From Chlorokybus atmophyticus (lineage: Eukaryota; Streptophyta; Chlorokybophyceae; Chlorokybales; Chlorokybaceae): a DNA stretch of 64,000 nt. A model generated the notes under the pieces. It was not told where the DNA came from, ran no database searches, and saw only the letters and a list, made by a program, of their open reading frames with translations. The stretch spans positions 808,516-872,515 of the forward strand of contig RHPI01002438.1 of the NCBI GenBank assembly GCA_009103225.1. The letters run 5' to 3'. Made by a program: the position numbers and the translations under genes. Shown here in pieces: positions 11,730-26,888 of this stretch. Position 1 is the first letter of the stretch. Each line of letters starts with the position of its first letter.

Positions 11730-14179
11730 GGTCTGGCCTAGCCTAACCTGGCCTGGCGTGGCCTGGCGTGGCGTGGCGTGGCGTGGCGTGGCCGACTCGG
11801 TTTAAGTCTACTCTACCAGGCCAGGTTTCAATGTAACAAACTTCGAACCCAGCAACTCAACCAGGCAGTCTGCCGCTGCCGCTCAGCTCAGCTCAGTTGA
11901 AAATTGTCATGTTGTCGTTTGTGCGAAAGGCAGTGCCCAGGCGGCAGGCCAGGCATTCCCCCCTACCGTTTGCTAGCGTTGCTAAGCAGGAGGCCTGGCC
12001 TTGCTCAGCCACCGCTCTTGTCTTGTTGGGAATCTTGGCCCTTGCTTTGGCTCTCACGCGCTTGGCATGTGTGTTGCTCGGCTCTTTTAATGAGAGCGGT
12101 ATTTATACCACAGGCTCTGCTGCAGGGATGGCCTTTAAAGAGTTACATTCCACACATGTGTGTCCACGTTTTGCAGCTGTGGAAGGTGTACGAATTGTAC
12201 AGTACAAGCCATGGCGCGATGTACAATACAGGCTACACATGGTGTGTACATCGTAAATTTCAACATCAGAGTATGATGCTTTCAAGCACGAAAAGTAATG
12301 TATCTCTCATACTCTTATGAAGGTGTTTAAGCATATTGCTGCTGATAATAAAATTGCAACCGTAATAAAGTACGCATTGATCTTGTAAAAGCAAATGGTG
12401 TACATGCATGCATATTTGGGTCATATTAAAGTACGGTACAACCAAAAGATGAATGGGTTATTACTGGTTGTATACGATATGTAACGTGCGTATAAAGAGG
12501 ATTAAAGCTAAAATAAAGCATTATGTCAACAAGCAAGCAATGTAACTATGAGACTATCAGCTTTTTATCTATGGAGAGAAAATGCTCGCGATAAATGAAA
12601 AGGCATGATATAGACGTTTTAAAACATTTTATTGATATACCAGCTTGGGTAAGTATTCGGCAAGCTTACTATGCTAGTAAAGATTCGGTAACATGAAGAG
12701 ACGTATGTCTGGGTAACCAATATTACCAAATAAAAAGCTCATCGGCTTTTGCGCATGGTGTGCGGAAGGGATAATGTGTGCGGAGGCAGGCGGAAGGATG
12801 AAATGTGGACATATGGGTGATTGCGAGCGAGAGTGCGAGCAAGAGAGCGAGCAAGTACGAGAAGGGAACATGTGTATCTATACTTTTATGCACAAACAGT
12901 ACAAATTTGCTTTTTAGCATGCAATTATCATTCAACCAATGTCTACAAAATAAAACTATACATCCAAAAGTTGCACAAACAAGTTGAGTGCTAATGCGGT
13001 ATAATGCGCATATTAATATCTCACGCGTGGATGTGTGCCAATTGGCATCGCGATGTGTATGCAGCGATCGTATTCAGACAACGAGGTGTTTGCACATAAA
13101 TACAAGTGATTGTTCTCGGTTTACAAGTACTCACGTTAGATGTGTGCTTCATGCTAGTATTACTTGATGTGAACCCCCCGCTCCCCTGTATTTATTGAAA
13201 GCGCTGAAATATGCATAGTATACAATCCAACCACAATGCGCTAAACCGTAGCCCTTCATTTAAGAATGTCATTTGCTACTTGCTGACACAGTGCTGCTTT
13301 TGTCACGCAAGCGTCTGCTGACATGCTGCTTGTCTAATAACTGGTCGCTTTACCCCTAAACGGACAACGTCACTACATCACATGCAATTGCTTTGCGACG
13401 CAAACTCGATATAAGAGCACAGTCCATGAGATTGAGAACCCTGCTTGCAAGAGACGCAATCACGGTGTCTCTGACAACGAAGCCATTTGTACATTTTTTC
13501 AATGACAACGAAGTCATATTGTGGATTGAGCAGCCGGTCCATTCTCGGACCTCGGATCCATCGCAGCCGTCGAAACCCGCGCCTTCCCACAAGTCACGTG
13601 ACACTCTCGAGGGCGAGGCCACCACTGCGCTTGCGGCCAAGCTCGTCACCGCCCCTGCGGTTGGGCCTAAAACAGCGTAAAAGAAAGGGAAAAAGCAGTA
13701 ATATCTATGTGCTGGGTTCAGACTCTGGACTGGAGAGAGAGAGACAATACCACTCAACACACTGTGTTAAGGTGGGGGCCTATGGATGGGCATCACCTCT
13801 AGGCTGACAAACAGCGTTTGAGGTAGGTGTGAGCAGCAGGCTCAACAAGACTGTGTTGAGGGGAGGGGTGTTGTGGGGTAGTGACAGGGGTTGGCGTAGT
13901 CTAGTACAAGTGGTTGTTGTTGTCATAGCCAGTGTTGTTGTTGTTGTTGCTGGTGCTCGTAGTGGTAGTAACTGCACTGTTGTGTTGCTGCAACTGCAAC
14001 AAGTTGAGAGTGACAGAGCATGCCAGTTGCACACAGGATACATTCAAGGCAGGCTGTCATAAGTCTCTCTCGCACAGGTCTTGAACTTCACCCTTCAGCA
14101 CAGGACCTTTGAATGCTGTGAGACGTTGGTTCAGCTTTAACCCAACCGAAAGGGGGTTACAAACTACACAACAACAACA
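11730..14179. other. Divergent intergenic region between GRDP and GH3 genes
   Basis: This holds the likely promoters of both flanking genes, which point away from each other. Contents: a GGCGT/GGCCT minisatellite at about 11741-11793, an AT-rich middle (12.3-13.3 kb), and overlapping frames at 13.36-13.81 kb (95 aa on plus, 134 aa on minus) with no recognised motif. GTT/TTG trinucleotide tracts near 13,913-13,950 lie a short way upstream of the GH3 start. Confidence 0.5.
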
Positions 14180-19021
<4,842 letters not shown>

Positions 19022-20309
19022 TGGAGTGGATGTAGGTGATATGTTAGTTGAGTCTGAATGTAATGTGTTGTATTGTACGCTACAGTGCACAAATAGATGT
19101 GGAATAGGGTTGCTGTATGTGTATAGTTGAGACAAGCAGGCGCTCACGCTCGCCGAGCACCTCTGTTGAGTAGAAAGTGACTGTGCTGTTAAAGGGTTTG
19201 CCACACGTCAGTCATCTGCACTGCGGTTTCACACCTTTCTTGACATGTTGTGCGCAGTGTCTCCTTTCCCATCCACAATGCCTGAGTGGCAACTTGTACT
19301 AATCCTTCCATGGTTGAGAACTCAAAACACTTCATCTGGGCAGCGCGTTAGTCACACAGCGCATGTGACTCGTGCAACACAACGGGCAATGATGCATCCA
19401 AGATCTAGATGAAGCCATTGTGAGCGCGTTCTGAGAGACAATGGTTTTTGAATGAGGGCTGTTGGTCGCAACCAGGACACCACATGTACCCAATACTATA
19501 TATACAACCAACTGTACAACGATGTCACAAACCACGTGGTACAAGCTTATTGCCTTGAAGCAGACACTCATGGCACCCACAGCTGGTCAGTCACAAGTAG
19601 CAGTGGGCTCACAGGTTGGGTCAAGGCGTTGCCTTGTGACAACATGACCTCTACATATAAACATAGGTGTGTGTAACGTGCTGTGCTGCTCTACATCACA
19701 TACAGTCTACCTCATGCGGTCACGCACTCATGCATACCAGCCACGTTGCGCACAGCGTTGTGTAAATCAAGTGTGGCACTTTCTCACCCTTGTCAGCGCT
19801 CTGCTGCTGGCAGACTCTGGATACTAAACCGAATAGCTGCCTAATCTGCTTGTCATGCCGCTGCCAATGCACAACCAACCAACTGAAGTGTCAATACTGC
19901 AGCGACCAATGGCTGCTGCATTCACCTCGTGCGGACGTGCCCACTGGTGGGCACGCGTGCTCCAACTGTTGTACCGACCAGCTGCAGGAAAGAAATCAGC
20001 GCTAGTCCTGACGAAAACACATACCAAGCTGGCAAAGGTGGCATAATTGAGTGCAAGCTATTATAACTTGTGGCCGCTTATGAAGTAAACACCAGGTCAC
20101 TTCCTGATGGCGGCTGAGGTTGACGACATCGACAACTCAGCATGCATGCATAGCACTGATGAGTGTGCGAATAACATTTTAACAAGAACTCTATATGGGA
20201 GTTGCTGTTCTATGTGTCTGTAAGCTATTGCCCAGTATATACACATACACATACACACGAGCTGGGCGAGAGGACAGTGTCGGCACCTGAATCAACGAAA
20301 CAATGCCGG
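19022..20309. other. Convergent intergenic region, no supported gene
   Basis: It lies between the 3' ends of the GH3 gene (plus) and the universal stress protein gene (minus). Short frames up to 90 aa show no family motif. It probably contains both 3' UTRs. Confidence 0.5.
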
Positions 20310-21201
20310 CTATTCCATGGCTGGTGATGGCGGCCTGTTGCCGGGTGAACTGGGGCGGCGCTGCTGGTCCCGCGGCATTTTGACCACAACCACGGGGATC
20401 GGGCAGTGATGCACGCAGTAGTCACTGACGCTGCCGAGTGTCGCCCTGTGCATAAACGTGGTGCACGTTTAGACGGGATACGACGTCCAGCAAGCATTTT
20501 GCCGAGTCAGTTTGATTCTTCAAGACCTTGAAGTAAAGTGTTGCCATGCTCGCAGGGAGCTTACCGTTTCTGTTGGCCAAAGCCTCTACTGCCGACAACC
20601 AGCAAGTCAGCGGCTAACTGCTCCACAACATCCACGATCGCATCCCTGGGGTTGCCTTTCTCCAGCAACACGTCGCACATGACCTGTGCAGCACATATGA
20701 AAATGCAATACAATCATTCCATCTGAAGCGGCCACCCTTCAACTCAGTTGCACGTACATTCCTGGAATGGCATGCATCGTACAATTCTTCGATCAAGGAA
20801 TCACTGGCCTCATCGGCAAAACTCAGCAACGCTTGCTCCAGCTCCGGATTCTGCAACTCAGTCACTGCCATCCGCAACAAGCATGGGTCAAGTGAAACAG
20901 CGGTACAAGAACAATCTTCCCGCAAGTGCATTTGCTATACATCACACTACAAGTGTGTTAATCATCTAACTACACAACTGACTGACGATCTTGAAGTCCC
21001 TCAGATACAGTACGTGTACACTCAACAACTACTCTTACCTTTGTTGCCTGAGCTGTAGTAGGCGGCCTTGAACGGCGTCTGCACGTGCAGGCAGACTACC
21101 CTATCCTGGTCACGGCAGATGTTGTCCAAAGCCCAGAATAGAGCATATCGGCTCTCCGCTGAATGATCCGTAGCGATAACGACAATGCGATTCCTGCGCA
21201 T
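20310..21201 (-). CDS. Universal stress protein (UspA family)
   Basis: Four exons, about 174 residues: 21039-21201, 20758-20864, 20565-20683, 20310-20445, with phases that match and a TAG stop. The N-terminal beta strand and loop read RIVVIATDHSAESRYALFWAL, which fits the family pattern in which an early Asp contacts ATP. The C-terminal half holds LLVVGSRGFGQQKRATLGSV, an exact G-2x-G-9x-G-S nucleotide-binding motif, followed by DYCVHHCPIPVVVV. This places it with ATP-binding USPs, small cytosolic or nuclear dimers induced by stress whose exact activity is usually unknown. I started at the Met before RRNRIVV. An acceptor-like TTCAG 21 bases upstream leaves open a further 5' exon. Confidence 0.9.
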
Positions 21202-21540
21202 CTGCGCCTGCTGGTCTGCTGTCTGAAGGAGAAACAGATGTGGCGTTAATGCCTGCGTCTCGCCATGCAAGCACATGCAAAACAATTGCTATCCTTGTCT
21301 CCAACGCACGGACAAGCTTGACAACTGTGAAGCATTCATTGAGCCAACTGCAGCAGCAGGCATCAACATTCTTCCCACATCACGACCCATTGAACAAGGT
21401 TCAACAGGGAGTATAACAAGACTCACTGATGCATAAAACATGTAACACTCAAGCATGCGCGCACACAGACAGGATTGGTTCTGGGCCAACCAGAGGGAGT
21501 CAGCGAACAACAACAAGCACACATACAGTGGGTGCTGGGG

Positions 21541-21722
21541 CGACAACGACTGCGCTTCGAGAGTGCAGCCTTGATGATGATGGTGGCGGCTGTGGCGAGG
21601 GTGCGCGACGCTGCGGCTGCGGCTGTTGCTGCGGCCGAAGTCGTGGTCCCACCGCTGCTTCAATGCGCAGAGGATGCCGAGTTTTGCGGGGAGCAGTGCC
21701 ACAAACGCGCAGAGGAAGCCTA
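21541..21722 (+). CDS. Possible exon of an unidentified Ala-rich protein
   Basis: A plus-strand frame downstream of acceptor-like ACATACAG encodes an Ala/Val-rich helix (VAAVARVRDAAAAAVAAAEV) and then a Cys-bearing tail (CAEDAEFCGEQCHKRAEEA), ending at TAG 21720-21722. The composition looks coding, but I find no upstream exons, and the opposite strand is also open. A similar isolated frame at about 22367-22493 ends in AVAAVAIAIAAAL before TGA and may be a related fragment. The family is unknown and this is tentative. Confidence 0.25.
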
Positions 21723-23149
21723 GAAGGTTTGTGCAGCTGAGGCCGCAAGCTGGAGGTGTGTGATGCCTGCAGCGACCAGTGCTGCATTGTCAATGCTGTG
21801 TCCCAACTTGTTGACCAACCACTGACAATAACAACACACATAAACACCGCTGAGCAATGAGGCACTGGATTGTTCCAGTCCTGCTGTCACATGCAAGTTA
21901 TGCTGATGACAGACAATGTGCGGTAGCTGGTTTGATGGCGCTGCTGTGTTCTGCTGCGTATAACTGCCACCACATGCCACACAGCTACTCAGAATGCCAA
22001 TGTCCGAGATTGGCAAAGTTATATCTGCAACAGTCAGTAGCATGCAAGTCTATACACCGTGCAAAGTCCTCTGCCAACACGACGCAATTGTGCTGAACTC
22101 TCAACTCTTGCCAGCACTTGCTGGCTGCAGCATAGCTAGAGAAGCCTCCGGAGCCACAGCCACAAGCACAACACTGTTGATTCTCAGCCAAGGTCACCAA
22201 GTGCTACACATACACATACAGTCTGATCGATTCCGTCGGCACCTGCATGCATGCTTGGCCAGGAGAGACAACGGCCAGTTGAAGTAGATAAGCCAATGCA
22301 GGTCTACAATACGAGCAAGCTTAATGTTGCTTCACAACCGAATCATACAAAGTGTCCAACGGATGAATGATGCAAAAGCCAAAACCCTAACAACAGCAAC
22401 AACGCCCTCACCGCTACCGTGGGCGACACCCCCGCCGCCGTGGCAGACAACGCGGTGGCTGCCGTCGCGATAGCCATCGCAGCTGCCTTGTGACGAATTA
22501 CTAATGGGGCCTCACGCCAAATGATGGCAGACGCCCCTCCGCTCCCAAGACGCACCCCTCCCCCACCCCCACAACCACCCCGCCGCCGCCGCCGCCGCCG
22601 CAGAGACAGCCACCCTGAGAAGTGAGAACTTTGCCGTTACTGCAATGCATTGTTTTGCTGTTACTGACCTGAGTCGTCAGCGGATCCGGAGTGGTAGCAC
22701 TGTCGCAGTGCCAACTCAGCAGCAATGAGACAACTGTTGAGCAACGAGCAAAAAGGAGCGTTAATGTGGGTTCGTTTCATGAGATGTACCGTGATGGTCG
22801 GCATCCCCGTGAGAGCATTCCGTGACGAAGTCTGCGAGGGTGCAGCAAGCGGCGGTGACTGGTTATGAACGTGTGCATGGCAAACGCGAAGCAATGCACG
22901 AGGATACTGGTCTCGCTGGATAGTCTACTGGAGTGCGTTCAGGTCAACACACACACACACATCTTCTCCCTTGTAATCAGGTGTGTCATTGATTGCGTGT
23001 ATTAGCAGTCGGTGGCATTGTGCGTGGCATGGTAGGAGTGTGGGGTAGGTGGGAACAGGTATGTGCATAAGCATTTTGTGTGCGATGTGCTTATACATGA
23101 TGTTATGTCATGGATGGATGTGTTCGCGTGTGCTTATGCGTGTGAATGC
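21723..23149. other. No firmly supported gene
   Basis: Contains the isolated Ala-rich frame near 22367-22493, a GCC trinucleotide tract near 22581-22601, an AAAACCCTAA telomere-like box at 22381-22390 and a short (CA)n near 22950. The short plus frame ending near 22868 (VGIPVRAFRDEVCEGAASGG) looks coding-like but cannot be joined to anything. Confidence 0.35.
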
Positions 23150-23293
<144 letters not shown>

Positions 23294-23459
23294 ATTATGT
23301 TGCGTGCTTGTCACGAGTACTAGCATACGCATTGTGGATACCGGTGCAATCTCAACCACGCTGCGTGCACACACACACACATACACACACACGCACCATG
23401 GCCAGCTTGGACTGCGTCTTTGACGTCGTTCTTAAACTCAGTGACTTGACACAGTTTGT

Positions 23460-23955
23460 TCAATAGACAACATCAAATGTTAATCAAAGTTATAAGCGAT
23501 AACTTTGCTAATGTATATGATATATAATCATGAGCATAGGTCATAGTTTATGGTAAATTGTTTATATACTATGAACATAATCAATACGTTCATCGTTTAC
23601 GCATGAAAGTTTGTAAACAAATTATCACTCTGCCCATGTATATTTTACATGCAACATGAGCAATGCAGACCGCTAAAGCCAACAGCTGGCGACGGCAAAA
23701 TTGTAAAGGAACTTCGTAGTCAAATCATGCATGCTGCCTTACAGCGTGGGCTTCGTTATCATTTTTTTGCGCGGTTCTGCTGATAATCATTTGCCCTTGC
23801 TGCTTCACTTGCTCTCTGCCCCTATTTGCACATTGTAGCTAGCTTTATCGCACATGCTCTGATATCACATGATAGTAGGGCCCCTACCTGCATGTTGTTT
23901 GCTTGTGTGATTGATTTGTATGCGTGAAGGTACTGAGCTTGCTGCTGTTGTGTGT
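23460..23955. other. AT-rich spacer, no gene seen
   Basis: AT-rich sequence without open frames of note. It separates the (CT)n tract from the repeat cluster at about 23.96-24.60 kb. Confidence 0.5.
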
Positions 23956-23959
23956 GCAG

Positions 23960-24600
23960 AATGTGAGCCACTTGTGGACGGACTAATTATTGTTATAGAG
24001 AGTGGCTTCGCACTCTCCCTGGTGAGCTATTTAACGGTGTTTAGGGGCTACTGCATGATGTGCATGGTATGAGCCACTGATAGCTATAGACAGCGGTCAC
24101 TGTGGTCACTGTTGTAAGCGTGGCTTGCCCGCCCTTTGTGATTGGCTATATCGGCGGCGCTATGGCGCTATTGCATTGGGTGTGCTATGTCTATGTGCTT
24201 GCATTTGTTTAATGAAACATCATGTATCTTATGCATGTCTTTATGCTTCAAATGCAAGTGCCGTGTTCCACAGCTAAAAGCAAGCTTAAGAATTGAAAGG
24301 GGCTATATGAGCCACTAGTAGACAGCTTGGTCACTGTTGTAGAGAGTGGCTTGCCCACCTCCTATGATTGGGTATATCGACGGCGCTATGAGGCTATTGC
24401 ATTGGTGTGCTATGACTATGTGCTTGCGTTTGCTCAATCAAACATTATGAATCTGATGCATGTCTCGATGCTTCGAATGCAAGTGCCATGTCCCATTGGT
24501 AGGCCTCTGCTGTTTGTTAGCCATCCGTTACATCGCAAGCACATAAAAGCTGCTCAAGGCAAGCTGCAGAATTGGAAGGGGCCACATGCAAATTGCATTT
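23960..24600. repeat. Tandem copies of a dispersed repeat family
   Basis: Copies begin at about 24069 and 24308, each about 240-290 bp, with a partial copy at about 23960-24050. Shared landmarks, in order: GAGCCACT, GGTCACTGTTGTA, GTGGCTTGCCC, CGGCGCTATG, GGCTATTGCATTG or CGCTATTGCATTG, GTGCTATG-CTATGTGCTTG, then TGCAAGTGCC. A third, more diverged copy lies at 61.7-62.0 kb. No coding capacity is conserved between copies, so a non-autonomous element is most likely. Confidence 0.8.
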
Positions 24601-24689
24601 ACAAGGAGATAGTACTAGAGATAAAAGCAAGTAAGGGCCAAGCTTCAACTACAGTTGACTTAACGATAAGGCAAACTAAGAGCTGACCC

Positions 24690-25359
24690 TCGCGCAGCAA
24701 TGGCAAGCAAGACAAAGACGAAGATGAGTGAACTCGGGCAAATTAGGCATTGGACAATTGTGGGTAACAACATGTAGAGCTTGAGAGGCTGGCAGAGGGA
24801 ATTGTTAGGCCCTGCGTCGCAAATTTTACACAGTGACTGACTAAGGACTGAGGGACTGACTGGTGCCTGAGCCTGCCTGAAATGTTACTTTTGGACTGTT
24901 GGGTTTGCCGTTGGCTTAAGTGGACTGACGCAGACGGCCGCGGGCCGAAAATGGTTGTCAGTGGCATTAACCGGCCGAGAGTTGTTAACCAGTTACCCTT
25001 TGATCGATGTGCACAGACGGCCGTTAGCCGATAGTTACGGACAGCTGACAGCAATAGCCGGCAGTTTCTTTGCCGTTACACTGCTGTTAATATGTGACCC
25101 TTGCCGTTTGACAAAAGTTGGCAATTCTGGCCGTAAGCCAACACTAACATGCCATGCAGCTTGTACAAACCTTGGACTTGGATTGTTTGGTCTTGCACCT
25201 ATAAGCCCACAATATATACAATGTACCGGCAGCGGTGAGAGTATGTCCACTTGCAACTGAGCAGCCGACTTGCGCATGAAACTATACTATAACATTGAGT
25301 CTAGCTGTCGGACTCATGCGCAGCTTGTCAACCCGTGGTGCCTGCCTCAGATTTCCTCC
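24690..25359. other. No gene seen; GGCCG-rich spacer
   Basis: Several GGCCG-containing words (GACGGCCGCGGGCCG, CGGCCGAGAGTT, GACGGCCGTTAGCCG) recur between 24.93 and 25.14 kb. There is no supported coding region. Confidence 0.4.
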
Positions 25360-26003
25360 TCAAACCCCCTCCTCCTGTTCCTCCTCAGACAAGTCTTCTG
25401 CTTCAACGCCGGAGTCATCTTCATCCGCTGCCTCGCTCGCTAACAGTACAGCGGCTACTTCGTCCTTAAGCTTGAATGTCTGCGCCTCGCCGTGCACGCG
25501 CATGCGCTGATGGTCGCTTTAAGAGTAACCACCTGCATTTGGTAATGCTGTAAGAGTGGCGTGCTGCCATAGGACTAGCCCATCAGCATACACATGCTTA
25601 CCTCGTCTTCCGCTTTGTTGCACTCCGCCAGGCAGACAGTCAGCCTGCCGCGCTGCTCTCGGTTCACTCTGACCAACATGGCAATCTGCAAGCATGCTGC
25701 TTAATTACCGCTAGAAGCATTAAACTAGGTCATGGATTACCCGTTCGTGGTACTCCGCAGCTTCTCTTTTGTGACTTGTGAGCTCCCACAAGTAGAAATA
25801 GGCTGTGCATTTGCGAGATTGGTCATGCTGTTTATGTGCATGACACTGGAGGTTGTGCATGAGGGTGTGCATGTCGTATTGACAGTGTATGTCAAGTGCA
25901 AGATACTTGAGGCTGTGCATGTGCAAGATAAAAGAATCCTAGCATGTGGCATTGACAGTGCATCGTAACCCACCTTGGTTATGCCAGTCTTGTTTGGTCC
26001 CAT
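25360..26003 (-). CDS. Small acidic-tailed protein, unidentified
   Basis: Four exons, all joined in phase 0: 25974-26003, 25741-25827, 25602-25685, 25360-25506. They give 115 residues with a proper ATG and a TGA stop. The first exon encodes only MGPNKTGITK and ends at a strong donor (AAG|GTGGGT). The middle part (YLWELTSHKREAAEYHER, then IAMLVRVNREQRGRL) is charged and probably alpha-helical or coiled coil. The C-terminus is strongly acidic (EAEDLSEEEQEEG). The clean exon chain makes a real gene likely, but I do not recognise the family and offer no function. Alternative acceptors near exons 2 and 4 exist, so exact edges may shift. It lies just outside the left end of the Plavaka element. Confidence 0.6.
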
Positions 26004-26888
26004 TCAATCATGTCGCCGTGGTCGCAGCTGCTGGTGGGTCGGATTTCCTTAGAGGCAGTATTGTGGTGTGCCTTTGCCCACTCGGAGGGGGAGCCCTGTA
26101 AGATATCGCCCGAGTCACTGTTGTCATTGGCTGTGCCCTTGGTAGGCATGGTGGGGTTTGACACCGAAGACACCCCTCCGGCACCCTGCCCGCCCTGTGC
26201 GAACATGGAATTCATCCCGGACCTCGACCACAATGCCCACTACGCCCCTGGCAGCGCCGCCAACGATCCACCAAACGCCACATACCCTCGGCATCACGCC
26301 CCTGTAAGGGCATAGCTTGGCGGAGCTATCAATGGTGTTTTCATGCGCAGGGGACTGACATTGCCAGAGTTGTCAATGGTACGAACTGCCATTGCCACTG
26401 TACAAGTGTACCATTTCAATGGTACCTTTTGGCAAAGGCATCTTCGTACCATTAAAACGGTTCAATCAGGATATATATGCAGAGACTCACCCTGGACGTG
26501 CAATGGCTCGATTGTACCATAATAATGGTACGACGAAGCCAAAGAATGGCGGCCAAGTTTCCCGCCTCTGGCATGCAAGGGTAGCGGTGGCGGTGGCGGT
26601 GGCGGTGGCGGCGGCGGCGGCGGGTGTGCGTGTTGCTGGATATGATGCAGGTTACATTGGCGACACCTGTGTCGATGTTAGTAGTGAGATTAGGGAGTCC
26701 TTTGTCCGTATTGCCACATGCGCTTCGCCACACGCAGCTCGGTCTACATGCACATTATTAGCAGCAGGGTGTGCAAGCAAATCAAGCTGTATGTCAGTTA
26801 GCGTCCATTACAGTACGATGCGGGTCATGTTGAATCGGGGTGTTCGATCCAGGATGCGCACATGCTTGATGCTGAATGATTCCTCCAG

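Noticed and set aside
26010-26315. Plus-strand frame as the N-terminal exon of the transposase
   Set aside because: It lies left of the repeat cluster that marks the element's edge, overlaps the first exon region of the small minus-strand gene, and has no Plavaka motif.
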